The notes beneath the pieces are model-generated. The model had not been told where the DNA came from. It ran no database searches and worked only from the letters and a program-made list of their open reading frames with translations. DNA of 50,011 bases from Candidatus Solibacter sp. (GTDB lineage Bacteria > Acidobacteriota > Terriglobia > Bryobacterales > Bryobacteraceae), in NCBI GenBank assembly GCA_025361425.1, contig JANYAH010000085.1, positions 1 through 50,011 of the forward strand, written 5' to 3'. A program made the position numbers and the translations under genes. This document shows, in pieces, positions 7,608 to 16,078 of this stretch. Position 1 is the first letter of the stretch, and the number at the start of each line of letters is the position of its first letter.

Positions 7608-7781
7608 TTAGTGTGTGGCTCCGGCGGGTTTGGGCTTTCCGTCACGGCTCAAGTCCGGGCGGCTGGCTTCGCGGGCGGCTTCTATCTGTTCGTGGGTCCT
7701 TACGTCGGGCTCCGAGGTCTTCACGTTCTCCCGGGCGCGGGCAACTTGACGTTTGTGACGCTTGGCGAGTCTCTTGTCCAT
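7608..7781 (-). CDS. 57-residue basic, highly charged protein
   Basis: The frame runs from ATG at 7779-7781 to TAA at 7608-7610. The product begins MDKRLAKRHKRQVARARENV, strongly basic and probably helical, and continues KTSEPDVRTHEQIEAAREAS with a Gly/Pro-rich tail. The N-terminal Lys/Arg-rich helix suggests contact with nucleic acid or ribosomes, but that is inference. I believe similar short proteins occur in other Acidobacteriota. The ribosome binding site is weak. It lies between the zinc-ribbon gene and the possible 52-residue gene, all on the minus strand. Confidence 0.6.
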   Translation of the reverse strand: MDKRLAKRHKRQVARARENVKTSEPDVRTHEQIEAAREASRPDLSRDGKPKPAGATH

Positions 7782-7930
7782 AATTTAGATTACACCCTGC
7801 GGAGGGATGGGCTTCGCCGGGGAGACGCGGAGAACCTATCAGAGGGTCGGGGAATGGCTTCCGTTGGTCAAAACCAGAAGAGGGTAAGGGAAGCGGCCGC
7901 GACGTCGATGGTAGGCCGCGCCGGCTCGCA

Positions 7931-8089
7931 CTACCAGTGCGAGAGCGCACTGCCAGGACGTCCGGGCGGAAACTGCTCCACCTCGGCGGCCAGGGCCTCG
8001 TACTTGCCCTTCGGTGCGAAGCGCACTGCGCATCCCAGAGCGTGGAGTTCGTTCAGCCCAGAGTGTTTGAAGCCGCCGGCAATCCGCAC
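7931..8089 (-). CDS. Possible 52-residue protein overlapping the DUF6526 gene region
   Basis: The minus-strand frame from GTG at 8087-8089 to TAG at 7931-7933 encodes a soluble-looking sequence (RIAGGFKHSGLNELHALGC, later KGKYEALAAEVEQFPPGR). Third codon positions are mostly G or C, as in the real genes here, and the residue mix is balanced, unlike the Arg/Pro-rich chance frames nearby. It begins 10 bases after the DUF6526 stop on the same strand, as expected for a downstream operon member. No ribosome binding site or family is recognised, so it stays tentative. Confidence 0.38.
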   Translation of the reverse strand: MRIAGGFKHSGLNELHALGCAVRFAPKGKYEALAAEVEQFPPGRPGSALSHW

Positions 8090-8099
8090 GCGAATTGCG

Positions 8100-8531
8100 T
8101 CAGACCCGGTACTCGTCGGCGCGCCACGTCTTGACTGCCTGCTTGATGTTCTGGGGCGCAAGGCTCTCCTTGGCCGCACGGGCCGCCAGGGCCACAAACT
8201 CGGCATCGCAGGCGAAGCGCAGGGCGACAATCTGGAGCGCCGAGAGGCGCGGGTCCAAGAGTTTGCCTGTCATGACGAAGTGACGAAGGTTCTCTTCGGC
8301 GCGAATGGCGCGATCCTGCGCCTTCAGCGGGAAGGTTCGCGCGTGGACGGCCAGCACAAGCACGCAGACGGAAAGCACCAGGATCAGGGCAGCACCATAT
8401 AGGCGCTGATGATCTCCGATGGAATGGTAAAGGTTGACGATGGAGCCGATGACGGTCAAAAGCAAAATCCCAAGCAGGGCCAGGAATACGGGGACATATC
8501 TGGTGTGGTTGGCGTAGTTTTGTGTGGACAT
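8100..8531 (-). CDS. DUF6526-type membrane protein
   Basis: The protein has 143 residues. The N-terminus STQNYANHTRYVP matches the opening of the DUF6526 family as I know it (a QNYxNHxRxVP motif). It is followed by two transmembrane helices (about 13-35 and 45-63) and a cytoplasmic C-terminal half with a charged helical segment (RAIRAEENLRHFVMTGKLLD) and a final NIKQAVKTWRADEYRV. The family is a membrane protein of unknown function found in Acidobacteriota, among others. It is the first gene of the minus-strand small-gene cluster; its 5' end faces that of the SDR gene across 8532-8687. Confidence 0.8.
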   Translation of the reverse strand: MSTQNYANHTRYVPVFLALLGILLLTVIGSIVNLYHSIGDHQRLYGAALILVLSVCVLVLAVHARTFPLKAQDRAIRAEENLRHFVMTGKLLDPRLSALQIVALRFACDAEFVALAARAAKESLAPQNIKQAVKTWRADEYRV

Positions 8532-8597
8532 AGGGACGCGGATTCTCCTCAGTCCATCCTAGCGCGCGGCGTGGGGCGCGTGGTTGAAGGGAGAAGC

Positions 8598-8614
8598 TTG
8601 CAAAAGGTTTGCAA
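8598..8614. promoter_or_regulatory. Perfect palindrome upstream of the SDR promoter
   Basis: TTGCAAA and TTTGCAA are separated by AGG. The seven-base arms match perfectly. It lies about 20 bases upstream of a good -35 element (8636-8641), where a regulator could act on the SDR gene, on the divergent DUF6526 gene, or on both. Confidence 0.45.
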
Positions 8615-8635
8615 TCTTCTGGCACCGGCGGCGAG

Positions 8636-8664
8636 TTGACAATTAGTTTGTGGACTATCAGAAT
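8636..8664 (+). promoter_or_regulatory. Candidate sigma-70 promoter for the SDR gene
   Basis: A consensus -35 element TTGACA (8636-8641) is followed after 17 bases by CAGAAT (8659-8664), which matches the -10 consensus at four of six positions. The SDR start codon is at 8688. The region is clearly AT-richer than its surroundings, as expected for a promoter. Confidence 0.5.
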
Positions 8665-8667
8665 AGG

Positions 8668-8675
8668 AAACGTTT
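8668..8675. promoter_or_regulatory. AAACGTTT palindrome between promoter and start codon
   Basis: The perfect palindrome AAACGTTT, in the context GGAAACGTTTGC, has the central CG and A/T flanks seen in many LacI-family operators. It sits just downstream of the -10 element, where a repressor would block transcription of the sugar-type SDR gene. No LacI gene is in the window, so this is inference. Confidence 0.4.
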
Positions 8676-8687
8676 GCAGAAACTATC

Positions 8688-9449
8688 ATGATTCAGCTTA
8701 ACGAATTCAAAAACAAGACCGTCCTGCTCACCGGCGCGAGCGCCGGCATCGGCGCTGCCGCCGCGCACGCTTTCGGCAGCCGGGGCGCGCATGTGATTGT
8801 GCATTACAACAGGCGGCGAGAGGCCGCCGAACAGGTGGTCGCGGGCATTTCCGCGGCGGGCGGCAGCGGTGAGACCGTGCAGGCCGACCTGGCGACGCTG
8901 GCCGGAGTGCGCGGCCTGGTGGATTGGCTGCACGCCCGGCCGGTGAACATCCTGGTCAACAACGCCGGATCGCTGGTGCGGCGCGCCCGCGTCCTGGAGT
9001 TTACGCCGGAGTTGATGGAGCAGGTGATGATGCTCAACTTCACCAGCGCTTTCTTCGTGGCGCAGGCGGTGCTGCCCGGGATGCTGGAGCGTAAGCACGG
9101 GGCCATCGTCAACGTCTCTTCGGTGGCGGCGCGCATGGGCGGCGGCATCGGTGCCCTGGGGTATTCGGCGGCCAAGGCGGCGATGTCGGCAATGACTAAG
9201 AATATGGCGAGGGAATTCGGGCCTGCGGGTATCCGGGTGAACACGGTCTCGCCCGGTACCATCGACACCGATTTCCACCGCAATTTTTCCACCGAGCAGA
9301 TGCTGACCAACGTGAAAGCGGCGACACCCATGGGACGCCTCGGCACGTCGGATGAGGTGGCCGACGCCATCGTGTATCTCTGCTCCGAAGGGGCGCGTTT
9401 CATCCAGGGACAGGCGCTGGAAGTGAACGGCGGGTTTTTGATGGTTTAG
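8688..9449 (+). CDS. SDR family NAD(P)-dependent oxidoreductase
   Basis: The protein has 253 residues, a classical short-chain dehydrogenase length. The cofactor motif TGASAGIG is at about residues 15-22, NNAG at about 90-93, the catalytic Ser in NVSSVAA, and the Tyr-Lys pair in YSAAK; the end EVNGGFLMV is typical of FabG-like members. Substrate is not determined by sequence, but these enzymes commonly oxidise sugars, sugar acids or 3-oxoacyl groups. It converges with the GH127 gene and lies behind a candidate LacI-type operator, so a sugar or polyol dehydrogenase in pentose use is a reasonable guess. No strong ribosome binding site is visible; a candidate promoter lies at 8636-8664. Confidence 0.92.
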   Translation: MIQLNEFKNKTVLLTGASAGIGAAAAHAFGSRGAHVIVHYNRRREAAEQVVAGISAAGGSGETVQADLATLAGVRGLVDWLHARPVNILVNNAGSLVRRARVLEFTPELMEQVMMLNFTSAFFVAQAVLPGMLERKHGAIVNVSSVAARMGGGIGALGYSAAKAAMSAMTKNMAREFGPAGIRVNTVSPGTIDTDFHRNFSTEQMLTNVKAATPMGRLGTSDEVADAIVYLCSEGARFIQGQALEVNGGFLMV

Positions 9450-9475
9450 GTGGGGCAGGCCCAATAACCTTCACC
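9448..9475 (+). repeat. Dispersed 3'-end repeat, copy 2 (short)
   Basis: Directly after the SDR stop codon the sequence reads AGGTGGGGCAGGCCCAATAA. It matches the leading half of the dispersed repeat (GGTGGG-CAGGCC) but the second arm is not preserved. It lies between the converging SDR and GH127 genes. Confidence 0.45.
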
Positions 9476-9506
9476 ACTACGGCACGGCGCTTGGTCTTCC
9501 GGTCTG

Positions 9507-11936
9507 CTACGCTTCCTTGATCCAAACGATCGAGCTCGCGGGCCGGCGAGGCGGACGAGTGCCGGCCCCGGGCGGGGGACCGGGAGGAGGCGGGGGCGCC
9601 GCGGGATCGCGATTAGTGCGCGCGAAGTTCGGGACGGCCATCATCGGGCTGCCGTCGGTGAACTTGCCCTTGATCACCATTACTCCGCCCAACAGATCTG
9701 CTCTCCATTCGGTGGTTAAGGGAGAATCGGCACTCAGCGCCTTGCCGATATCCTGATCCACCTTCTCGATGTTATACAGCAGGGGACCGTAGCGCAGCGC
9801 CACCTTATTCCGCGTGGCCTCAATCTTGTCGGTCGCCCGTACGCGCTGCACTTTGAGGGGCAACACCAGGTCCACCTTGTCGCCGGCCTTCCAGGCGCGC
9901 GCGATCACGGCGTAACCTTTGTCGATGGCCGGCTTCACGGCCACCCCGTTGACGGCGATCGAAGTAATACCGCCGGCGTCCGGCGTGCCGTGATAAAGGC
10001 TGCTCACGTTCGGTTGCGGCGCCCGGATCCGCAAACTGAAATTCTTCGCAACCTTGGGATTGACCGTGATGGTAACTTTGCCGTCCCAGGGGTAGTTGGT
10101 AACTTGCACCATCTGCACATCGGTGCCACCCACATTCTCCAGGTTGATGGTACTGCCCACAAAAAGGTTGACATACACGCCGTCGGCGCTCTTGGCATAT
10201 ACCCAGGTGGGGAGCATCAGCAAAGTTCTCGGGATATTGCCCACGCAGCACGGGCAAACATGCCAGGGAGTTCGAGCCTCATTGGCATCCAGGGGATTGG
10301 TGTAGTAGAAGTTCTTCGCCTCCAGATCGGTTGCGCCGAGGAGGGCGTTGTACATGGTTTCTTCGTATAGGTCCACATACTTGGCATCGTGGTAAGCCAG
10401 GTTCATCTTCCATTGGAAGAAGATCTCGCCGCAACTGGAGCAGGCTTCGCAATAGGCGCTGTTGCGCAGCGAGTAATTTGGACCGAAGCCCTCCGAGGTC
10501 TCGCCGCTTCCCACCCCGCCGGTGATGTAATACTTCTTATTGACGATGTTATCCCAGAGCGATTTCACCGCGCTTTGATAGTCCGGGTCGTGGGTCTCCA
10601 CCGCGACGTCGGCCATGCCCGAGTAAGTGTAGACCGCGCGCACCGCGTGCCCCACGGCCTCATACTGCTGGGTCACCGGCAGGTGGCTCTGATCGTATTC
10701 CTGTCTGTCGCGATCTGGATTGGTGGCCGCGGCATAGCGGTTGTCCAGCAGGGACTTGGCCAGCTCGACATACTTCTGGCCCTTGCCGCCGCCTTCCATA
10801 TCGTTGACGAAACGGCCGAACCGCACCAGCGCCTGTTCCATTTCCTGGTGGCCGTCGTACCAAGCCTTTTTGGACTCCGGACCCAGATTGTTATACCAGC
10901 AATCCGCCAGCTTCTTGGCCGCATTGTACAGCCGCGCATCTTTCTTGCCGGTCATCAGGTAGTGGTTAATCGCCGACTCAAGGAAATAGCCCGCGGTATA
11001 ACCCTCGTGATCGCCACGCCGTTCCCAATGCTGGAATGGGCCGGCGCTGACGTCGCCGCGCCCGTTCACCCGCGGCAGCGTGAATGCCGTCTGCAAATAC
11101 CCGTCCGGTTCCTGGGCCGCCAGGATCTTGGGAATCCAATCGTCCAGCGTCGCCCGCATTTTCTCGTGAGCTCTGAGCGTTTCCGCATCGTCCTGGGGAT
11201 CGATCATCAGCGCGATACTCATCGCCTCCACCGTCTGGTGGACCCAGGCATTGGAGAACACATAGCCCTTGTGATTGCCGTGCGGCTCGCCGCGCAAGGC
11301 CTTTCCCGCTTCGACGAAATTATCGATTCCACCCGGACCCTCCGTCAGGTCCGTACGGTTGATGTACTCGATGCAATGGGGAATCCAATTGACCATCAGG
11401 GCCTTCGTCCGTGCGTTCCACAGCGGGCTCGCGATCTTGAAGTTCTTGGTGTAGACCGCATCCAATTGTTTCGCCGGGGGCGGCGTTTCCACCACCACAT
11501 TCAAAAGCGAGGAAGCCTTGGTCTGGCCGTTATCCACCGTGAGCTTGAGGACATGGGCGCCGGGAGTAGTAAAGGTCGCGCTGGTGATCGGCGACGTGGG
11601 GTCGGCGAAGGTGACCGCCCCAGGGCCGGACGCCTTGCTCCACGTCACGGTAGGCGTAGGACCGGCCGGAGTCGGAGGTGGCGCGGATAGGGCACCCCTG
11701 CCGGCACGAACCGGCCGCGGTGGATCGCCGTACCCGGCCCATCCGCGCAGGTAGGTCTTGCCCGGCAGCACGGCCACGCGATCAATGCCGGCCACGCCAT
11801 TGAGAGCCGCTTTGTCCGCGGCCAGGGCACAGGAGACGATGGCACTCTGCACAACGGGAGTCAGTGCCACCGCCTTACCGATGGCTCCGAGCATCCCACG
11901 GCGGCTGATGTTGGATTTCGTCAAATCGTCACTCAC
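9507..11936 (-). CDS. GH127 beta-L-arabinofuranosidase-type glycoside hydrolase, Tat-exported
   Basis: The protein has about 809 residues from a GTG at 11934-11936, chosen because GAGGTGA lies six bases upstream; a longer frame reaches 12053. The N-terminus has a twin-arginine signal (SNISRRGMLGAIGK). A PKD-like beta domain follows (around residues 95-150), then the GH127/DUF1680 (alpha/alpha)6-barrel. The family's metal-thiolate site is visible: Glu497 and Cys499 in YCEACSSCG, and Cys561, Cys563 and Cys564 in HVCPCC, with the middle Cys as expected nucleophile. GH127 enzymes release beta-L-arabinofuranose from plant glycans. A Pro-rich tail (APPPPPGPPP) ends the protein. It lies 136 bases downstream of the TonB-receptor gene on the same strand, suggesting uptake and digestion of the same glycan. 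Confidence 0.9.
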   Translation of the reverse strand: MSDDLTKSNISRRGMLGAIGKAVALTPVVQSAIVSCALAADKAALNGVAGIDRVAVLPGKTYLRGWAGYGDPPRPVRAGRGALSAPPPTPAGPTPTVTWSKASGPGAVTFADPTSPITSATFTTPGAHVLKLTVDNGQTKASSLLNVVVETPPPAKQLDAVYTKNFKIASPLWNARTKALMVNWIPHCIEYINRTDLTEGPGGIDNFVEAGKALRGEPHGNHKGYVFSNAWVHQTVEAMSIALMIDPQDDAETLRAHEKMRATLDDWIPKILAAQEPDGYLQTAFTLPRVNGRGDVSAGPFQHWERRGDHEGYTAGYFLESAINHYLMTGKKDARLYNAAKKLADCWYNNLGPESKKAWYDGHQEMEQALVRFGRFVNDMEGGGKGQKYVELAKSLLDNRYAAATNPDRDRQEYDQSHLPVTQQYEAVGHAVRAVYTYSGMADVAVETHDPDYQSAVKSLWDNIVNKKYYITGGVGSGETSEGFGPNYSLRNSAYCEACSSCGEIFFQWKMNLAYHDAKYVDLYEETMYNALLGATDLEAKNFYYTNPLDANEARTPWHVCPCCVGNIPRTLLMLPTWVYAKSADGVYVNLFVGSTINLENVGGTDVQMVQVTNYPWDGKVTITVNPKVAKNFSLRIRAPQPNVSSLYHGTPDAGGITSIAVNGVAVKPAIDKGYAVIARAWKAGDKVDLVLPLKVQRVRATDKIEATRNKVALRYGPLLYNIEKVDQDIGKALSADSPLTTEWRADLLGGVMVIKGKFTDGSPMMAVPNFARTNRDPAAPPPPPGPPPGAGTRPPRRPASSIVWIKEA

Positions 11937-12072
11937 CGGTATCACCTCAAAATGGATTGGTGCCTCTATTCTTACCCACGAAGTTTCGCCTGGCAAGCCC
12001 GCCACCACACAAATGCAAAGGGCCGCCCGCGGGTGCGAGTGGCCCTGGTGCATTTCGAATCGCCCTGCAAGG

Positions 12073-15000
12073 TTAGAAGGAAATCTTCAGCGCCATCTGC
12101 ACGGTGCGCGGGGCGTTCTGCTGCGAGGCGGCGACCACTCCGAAGCTGGAACTGGTGGGGTCGCTGTTGGGCGCCGCGAAGCGCGGATGGTTGAATGTGT
12201 TGTACGATTCGAACCGGAACTGGGCCTTCAAGCGTTCGCGGATCGCGAAGTTCTTGTAGATGCCCATGTCGAGGTTGTTCGTGCGGCTGGCGCGCACACT
12301 TCCCCAGCGCGTCGGGTAGCTGCGGATGTTAGCGGCGAAGTCCTGGTAGACGCCGTTCTTGGTGGCGTCGCCGACGGCCGGTTTGTAGGCGGCGCCGGGC
12401 AGGCTCATCACGCCCGTCCAGGCCGGATAGGTGGTGATATCCGCGCCCTTATCGGGGAAGCGCTGGAATTGCGCGGTATCGAACCATCTGTTCAGGCTCT
12501 GCTGACCCTTGGGTAAAGCGAAATTCTGGCCGGAAAACCAGGAATTATCGCTTCCGGTGCTGTTGAAGACCACTGGAATGCCGGATTGGATGTTGAACTG
12601 GCCGGAAATCTGCCAGCCGCCAACCACGAAATCCAGCGCTTTCGGCATCGCGTGGCCCAGCGCCTGTTTCCGCCCAATGGGAATCTGCCAGATGGGGGCG
12701 ATGGAGAGGTGGAACGGACGATCCTCGCCGCCGAGCTTGTGTTCGACGTGACGGCCCGCGATTTCCGGACCGGTCCACGAAGTATCTTCGAATAGCTTCG
12801 ACCAGGTGAAAGAGTTGATCACCGCGAATCCCTTGCTGAAGCGGTGCTCCACTTTGGCCAGCATCGCGTCGTACTGGTTGCTGCCCCAGGGAGTGAGGTT
12901 CATGGTCATGCCGTCCAGGATCTTCACATTGTTGAGTAACTGGTGGACGGTGGTAGTGGTGTTGGTGGAGGGCGAGCCGGTCACGTTGGCCAGGCCCTGG
13001 AACGGATTGGGCACGAGGGTATTCCAGAGCAAAGTGTCGAGCGGGCGGCCGGCGCCATCAAACACGCTCTGCACGCCAAGGTACTTCTGCCAGAGATCGT
13101 AGGGCGGCAGGTTTTGGTTTAGGGCCTGGGTAATGTTGTAGGTCTTGTTGTGGGTGTAGCCGAGTTCCAACAGCCAGCCCTTGATCTGGTGTTGCAGGTG
13201 GGCGCTGTATTCCCAGGAGTAGATGCGGCGCTGATCCTGATAGTTCCAGGTGACGCCCTGTCCCAGGTTGGTGAGTGCCCCGAGCGTAGCGCCGGTGGGG
13301 TTCAATATGCCTGTGCGGAATGGATTGTCCATCGTGTCGGACGGAGTGAAGTAATTGTCCGAGGTCACGTTGAAAGTGGTGGTACGGCTGAAGCCGTTCT
13401 GCCCCCCGGTATCGAAGGAGGCCTGGCTGAAGCGGCCGCCGCCGGCGCGAATCACGGTATTGGGCCCCAACTTATAGGCGAACCCGAGGCGCGGCTGTAT
13501 CTGAGTCCAGTCGGTCTTATAAACTCCGCGCGACTGGCCGTTGACGCCGGAAAAGAGTTGCGCGCCCATCAGCTTGAAGGAACTTGCCGGCAGGTACTGC
13601 TGGAGAATCTGAATTCCCACGTTAGAAGCATTGGCTGAACTATTGAGGATATTGGTGTATGCCGCCTGCGCCGCATCGCTCATGGGGTTGATCACGGTGG
13701 AGTCGAAGTTCGTCGTCATACGGTTGAAGCGCTCGGTGACGGGCGTCTCCCAGTCGTAGCGCAGGCCCATGTTGATGGTTAGGCGGGGGGTCACGCGCCA
13801 ATCGTTCTGGACGTAGAACGCTTCGAAGTGCTGGTTCCAAAAGGCATCCGCGTTGCGCGGGAAATTGCCGGCGTTGGGCAGCCCGAGCAGGAAAGCCGCG
13901 CCACTCGTGCCCACGCCGATACCGCCGCTGGTGAGCGCGTTCTGGCGGGTCCAGTTGCTGTTGTCGAAAGTGTAAACTCCCTGGTTGCCGATGCCCTTAT
14001 TGGCCTGTTGCAGAACCCAGTGCTCGGCGCCCACCTTCCAGGTCATGTTGCCCTTCACCTTGGTCAGCGTCCCGGCGTAGGTATAGTAGGACGTGTTGAC
14101 GACGTTGCCGGCTTGGCCGGTGCCGATGTTGCCGAACTGACCGATGATCTGCGGGAACGAAGGCAGGGCCATCTGCGAGGTGAAACTGGCCGGGAAACCG
14201 AGGCTGGCCGCGTCGAAGCCCGCGCCCTTGTCGTTGTTCGGTTCTTCGTAGCGCGACAGGTTGGCCCGTAAGTCCAGGATAGTGGTTGGCCCCACGGTCC
14301 ACACATGATTGAATTGCAGGGTGCGCGCAATGCGGTGCTGGTAGGAACCGGTGGACGGATTATGGAAATCGTCGCCGGCCAATTCATCTTCGTGGTACCA
14401 GCCCACGGAGACCATGCTCTTGTGGTTGTTGTTCCAGCTTTGGTCGCCGCGTCCGCTGATGTCGGCCATCTTGTTCTGCCGGCTGGAGGAGGGAACGAAA
14501 TTGTTGGCATCCGTACTGGTGCCATCGCTCGGCGTATTGGGCAGCGGGACGTAGGTCAGAATATTCCGCCCCACCTTGCTCAACTGGTTGGCGGGAATCT
14601 TCATCCCCGGATACGGCGTTCGGGCGCCCTTGGAATCCACCGTGTAAGGGTCGTAGATCTGGAGCGGAACCCGGGTGCGCACGCCGCCGGTGACCGTTGA
14701 GGTGTAGGACTGGCTGAAATCGCCCATGCGTTCGTCGGCGTTCAGCACGGAGCGGGTGCCGAAGCGCGGGTCCTGGTTGCGCGTGCCGTCATAGGCGAAA
14801 AAGAAGAACGTCTTCTGCTTGCCGTTATAGACTTTCGGAAGCCATACCGGTCCCCCCACCGTCCCGCCGTACTCGTTGTAATGGATCGGCGCTTTGGCCG
14901 ACCCCGCCACGTTGCTCTGAAATGTATTGGCGTTGAACACGTTGTTCTGGTTGAACTCGTAGAGGCTGCCGTGCAGTTTGGCGGTGCCGCTTTTGGTCAC

Positions 15001-15732
15001 CATCTGAATGGTGCCGCCGGCCTGGCGTCCAATGGAAGAATCGTATGCGTTCATCACCACGCGGAACTCCTGAATGGCGTCGGGCGCCGGCATGAAGCCC
15101 GCCTGTCCGCCAGTCTTCAGGTTCGGCATGCCGTTGAGCTCGAAATTGTTGGAGCGCGTGTTGTTGCGCCCGCCATCCACGGTGATCTGCGAGGCCGCAT
15201 CGTGCGACCACAGGTGCGCGGTGTTGTTGTTCTGATCCTGTTGAATCACGCCCGGAGACAGCGTCGCTAACAAAGTGAGCACGCGCGACTGCGACGGCAT
15301 CTCCAGAATCTGCTCCTGCGAGATGACGGTGCCGGATGTAGCTGCCGTGGTATCGATCAGCGGCACTTCCGCCGTCACCGTGAGTTCGGTGGTGGTGGAC
15401 CCGACTTCGAGTTGCGAATCGATCTGCTTGCTGTCCGAAGTCTGCAGCACGATGCCCTTGCGTTCCACGGATTTGAAGCCGGCAGCGGAAACCGTGAAGT
15501 TGTAGCGTGCGGGAATCAGGAACTGCACCACCCAATTGCCCTGGTCATTGGTTTTGGTGGTCTGCCTCACGGCTGTGTCTTCGGAAATCACCGCGACTTC
15601 GGCATTCGGCACCGCCGAACCTTGTGCGTCCGTCACGCGGCCGCCCAACGAAGCCCGGCTGGATTGTGCCCACAAAGAACTCGTGGCGGCCATCAACATC
15701 GCCAACACGAGAATGAGAGTTGATTTTTTCAT
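12073..15732 (-). CDS. TonB-dependent receptor-like outer membrane protein (Oar/carboxypeptidase-regulatory type)
   Basis: The protein has 1219 residues, typical of the large Oar-like receptors of Acidobacteriota. Domains in order: Sec signal peptide (MKKSTLILVLAMLMAATSSLWAQ); a carboxypeptidase-regulatory domain at about 27-110 (LGGRVTDAQGSAVPNAEVAV); a plug-like region from about 120 to 240 (with ITVDGGRNNTRSNNFELNGM); then a long beta-barrel rich in aromatic and Asn/Gly residues, ending in MALKISF with a terminal Phe as in outer-membrane barrels. It probably binds and imports oligosaccharides using TonB energy. AAGGAG lies upstream of the ATG. A promoter with two ACCGGT operators lies ahead. 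The GH127 gene follows, so arabinose-containing glycans are the best guess for the ligand. Confidence 0.92.
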   Translation of the reverse strand: MKKSTLILVLAMLMAATSSLWAQSSRASLGGRVTDAQGSAVPNAEVAVISEDTAVRQTTKTNDQGNWVVQFLIPARYNFTVSAAGFKSVERKGIVLQTSDSKQIDSQLEVGSTTTELTVTAEVPLIDTTAATSGTVISQEQILEMPSQSRVLTLLATLSPGVIQQDQNNNTAHLWSHDAASQITVDGGRNNTRSNNFELNGMPNLKTGGQAGFMPAPDAIQEFRVVMNAYDSSIGRQAGGTIQMVTKSGTAKLHGSLYEFNQNNVFNANTFQSNVAGSAKAPIHYNEYGGTVGGPVWLPKVYNGKQKTFFFFAYDGTRNQDPRFGTRSVLNADERMGDFSQSYTSTVTGGVRTRVPLQIYDPYTVDSKGARTPYPGMKIPANQLSKVGRNILTYVPLPNTPSDGTSTDANNFVPSSSRQNKMADISGRGDQSWNNNHKSMVSVGWYHEDELAGDDFHNPSTGSYQHRIARTLQFNHVWTVGPTTILDLRANLSRYEEPNNDKGAGFDAASLGFPASFTSQMALPSFPQIIGQFGNIGTGQAGNVVNTSYYTYAGTLTKVKGNMTWKVGAEHWVLQQANKGIGNQGVYTFDNSNWTRQNALTSGGIGVGTSGAAFLLGLPNAGNFPRNADAFWNQHFEAFYVQNDWRVTPRLTINMGLRYDWETPVTERFNRMTTNFDSTVINPMSDAAQAAYTNILNSSANASNVGIQILQQYLPASSFKLMGAQLFSGVNGQSRGVYKTDWTQIQPRLGFAYKLGPNTVIRAGGGRFSQASFDTGGQNGFSRTTTFNVTSDNYFTPSDTMDNPFRTGILNPTGATLGALTNLGQGVTWNYQDQRRIYSWEYSAHLQHQIKGWLLELGYTHNKTYNITQALNQNLPPYDLWQKYLGVQSVFDGAGRPLDTLLWNTLVPNPFQGLANVTGSPSTNTTTTVHQLLNNVKILDGMTMNLTPWGSNQYDAMLAKVEHRFSKGFAVINSFTWSKLFEDTSWTGPEIAGRHVEHKLGGEDRPFHLSIAPIWQIPIGRKQALGHAMPKALDFVVGGWQISGQFNIQSGIPVVFNSTGSDNSWFSGQNFALPKGQQSLNRWFDTAQFQRFPDKGADITTYPAWTGVMSLPGAAYKPAVGDATKNGVYQDFAANIRSYPTRWGSVRASRTNNLDMGIYKNFAIRERLKAQFRFESYNTFNHPRFAAPNSDPTSSSFGVVAASQQNAPRTVQMALKISF

Positions 15733-15807
15733 CGCTACTTTTCTCCTTGGAAGTCACTTGTCGCAGGAAGGCCGGTCGCAGACTGGTCAAACTCCGACGC
15801 TCGTGAC

Positions 15808-15865
15808 TTACCGGTAAACATGACCCTATTACGCGGATAGTAGCACCGGTACGGCGTCGAATCAA
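15808..15865 (-). promoter_or_regulatory. Candidate promoter and repeated ACCGGT operator for the TonB-receptor gene
   Basis: On the minus strand, -35 TTGATT (15860-15865) and -10 TACTAT (15837-15842) are spaced 17 bases apart. A perfect ten-base palindrome TTACCGGTAA lies at 15808-15817, downstream of the -10. A second ACCGGT lies at 15845-15850, inside the spacer. Two similar operators overlapping a promoter fit a repressor that senses sugar, but no regulator gene is adjacent. The start codon is at 15732 after a leader of roughly 100 bases. Confidence 0.5.
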
Positions 15866-16078
15866 TAGAGTTTCAGACTACAAAACCTGGAAGAGCGGAA
15901 GCGCACGGATTCCAAAAACCGGGTTGCCCGTTTTGCGCGCGCCAGTCTGATTCGCGCCGTGACCGACCCGCCCCAGCAACAGGTGTCCGCTGGCTCAGCG
16001 GCGGATCCGGCATACGGAATCGCTGTGAAGGGAAGCGGCGATATTGCATCTGCAATGCCCGTGCTACGATGTGCTGTT

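Noticed and set aside
7473-8402. A 309-codon open frame on the plus strand
   Set aside because: It runs antisense to several small genes and DUF6526; composition is typical of chance frames and there is no domain.
10389-11690. A 433-codon open frame on the plus strand
   Set aside because: It is antisense to the GH127 gene, whose motifs and codon use are clear; the product is rich in Arg, His and Val with no family features.
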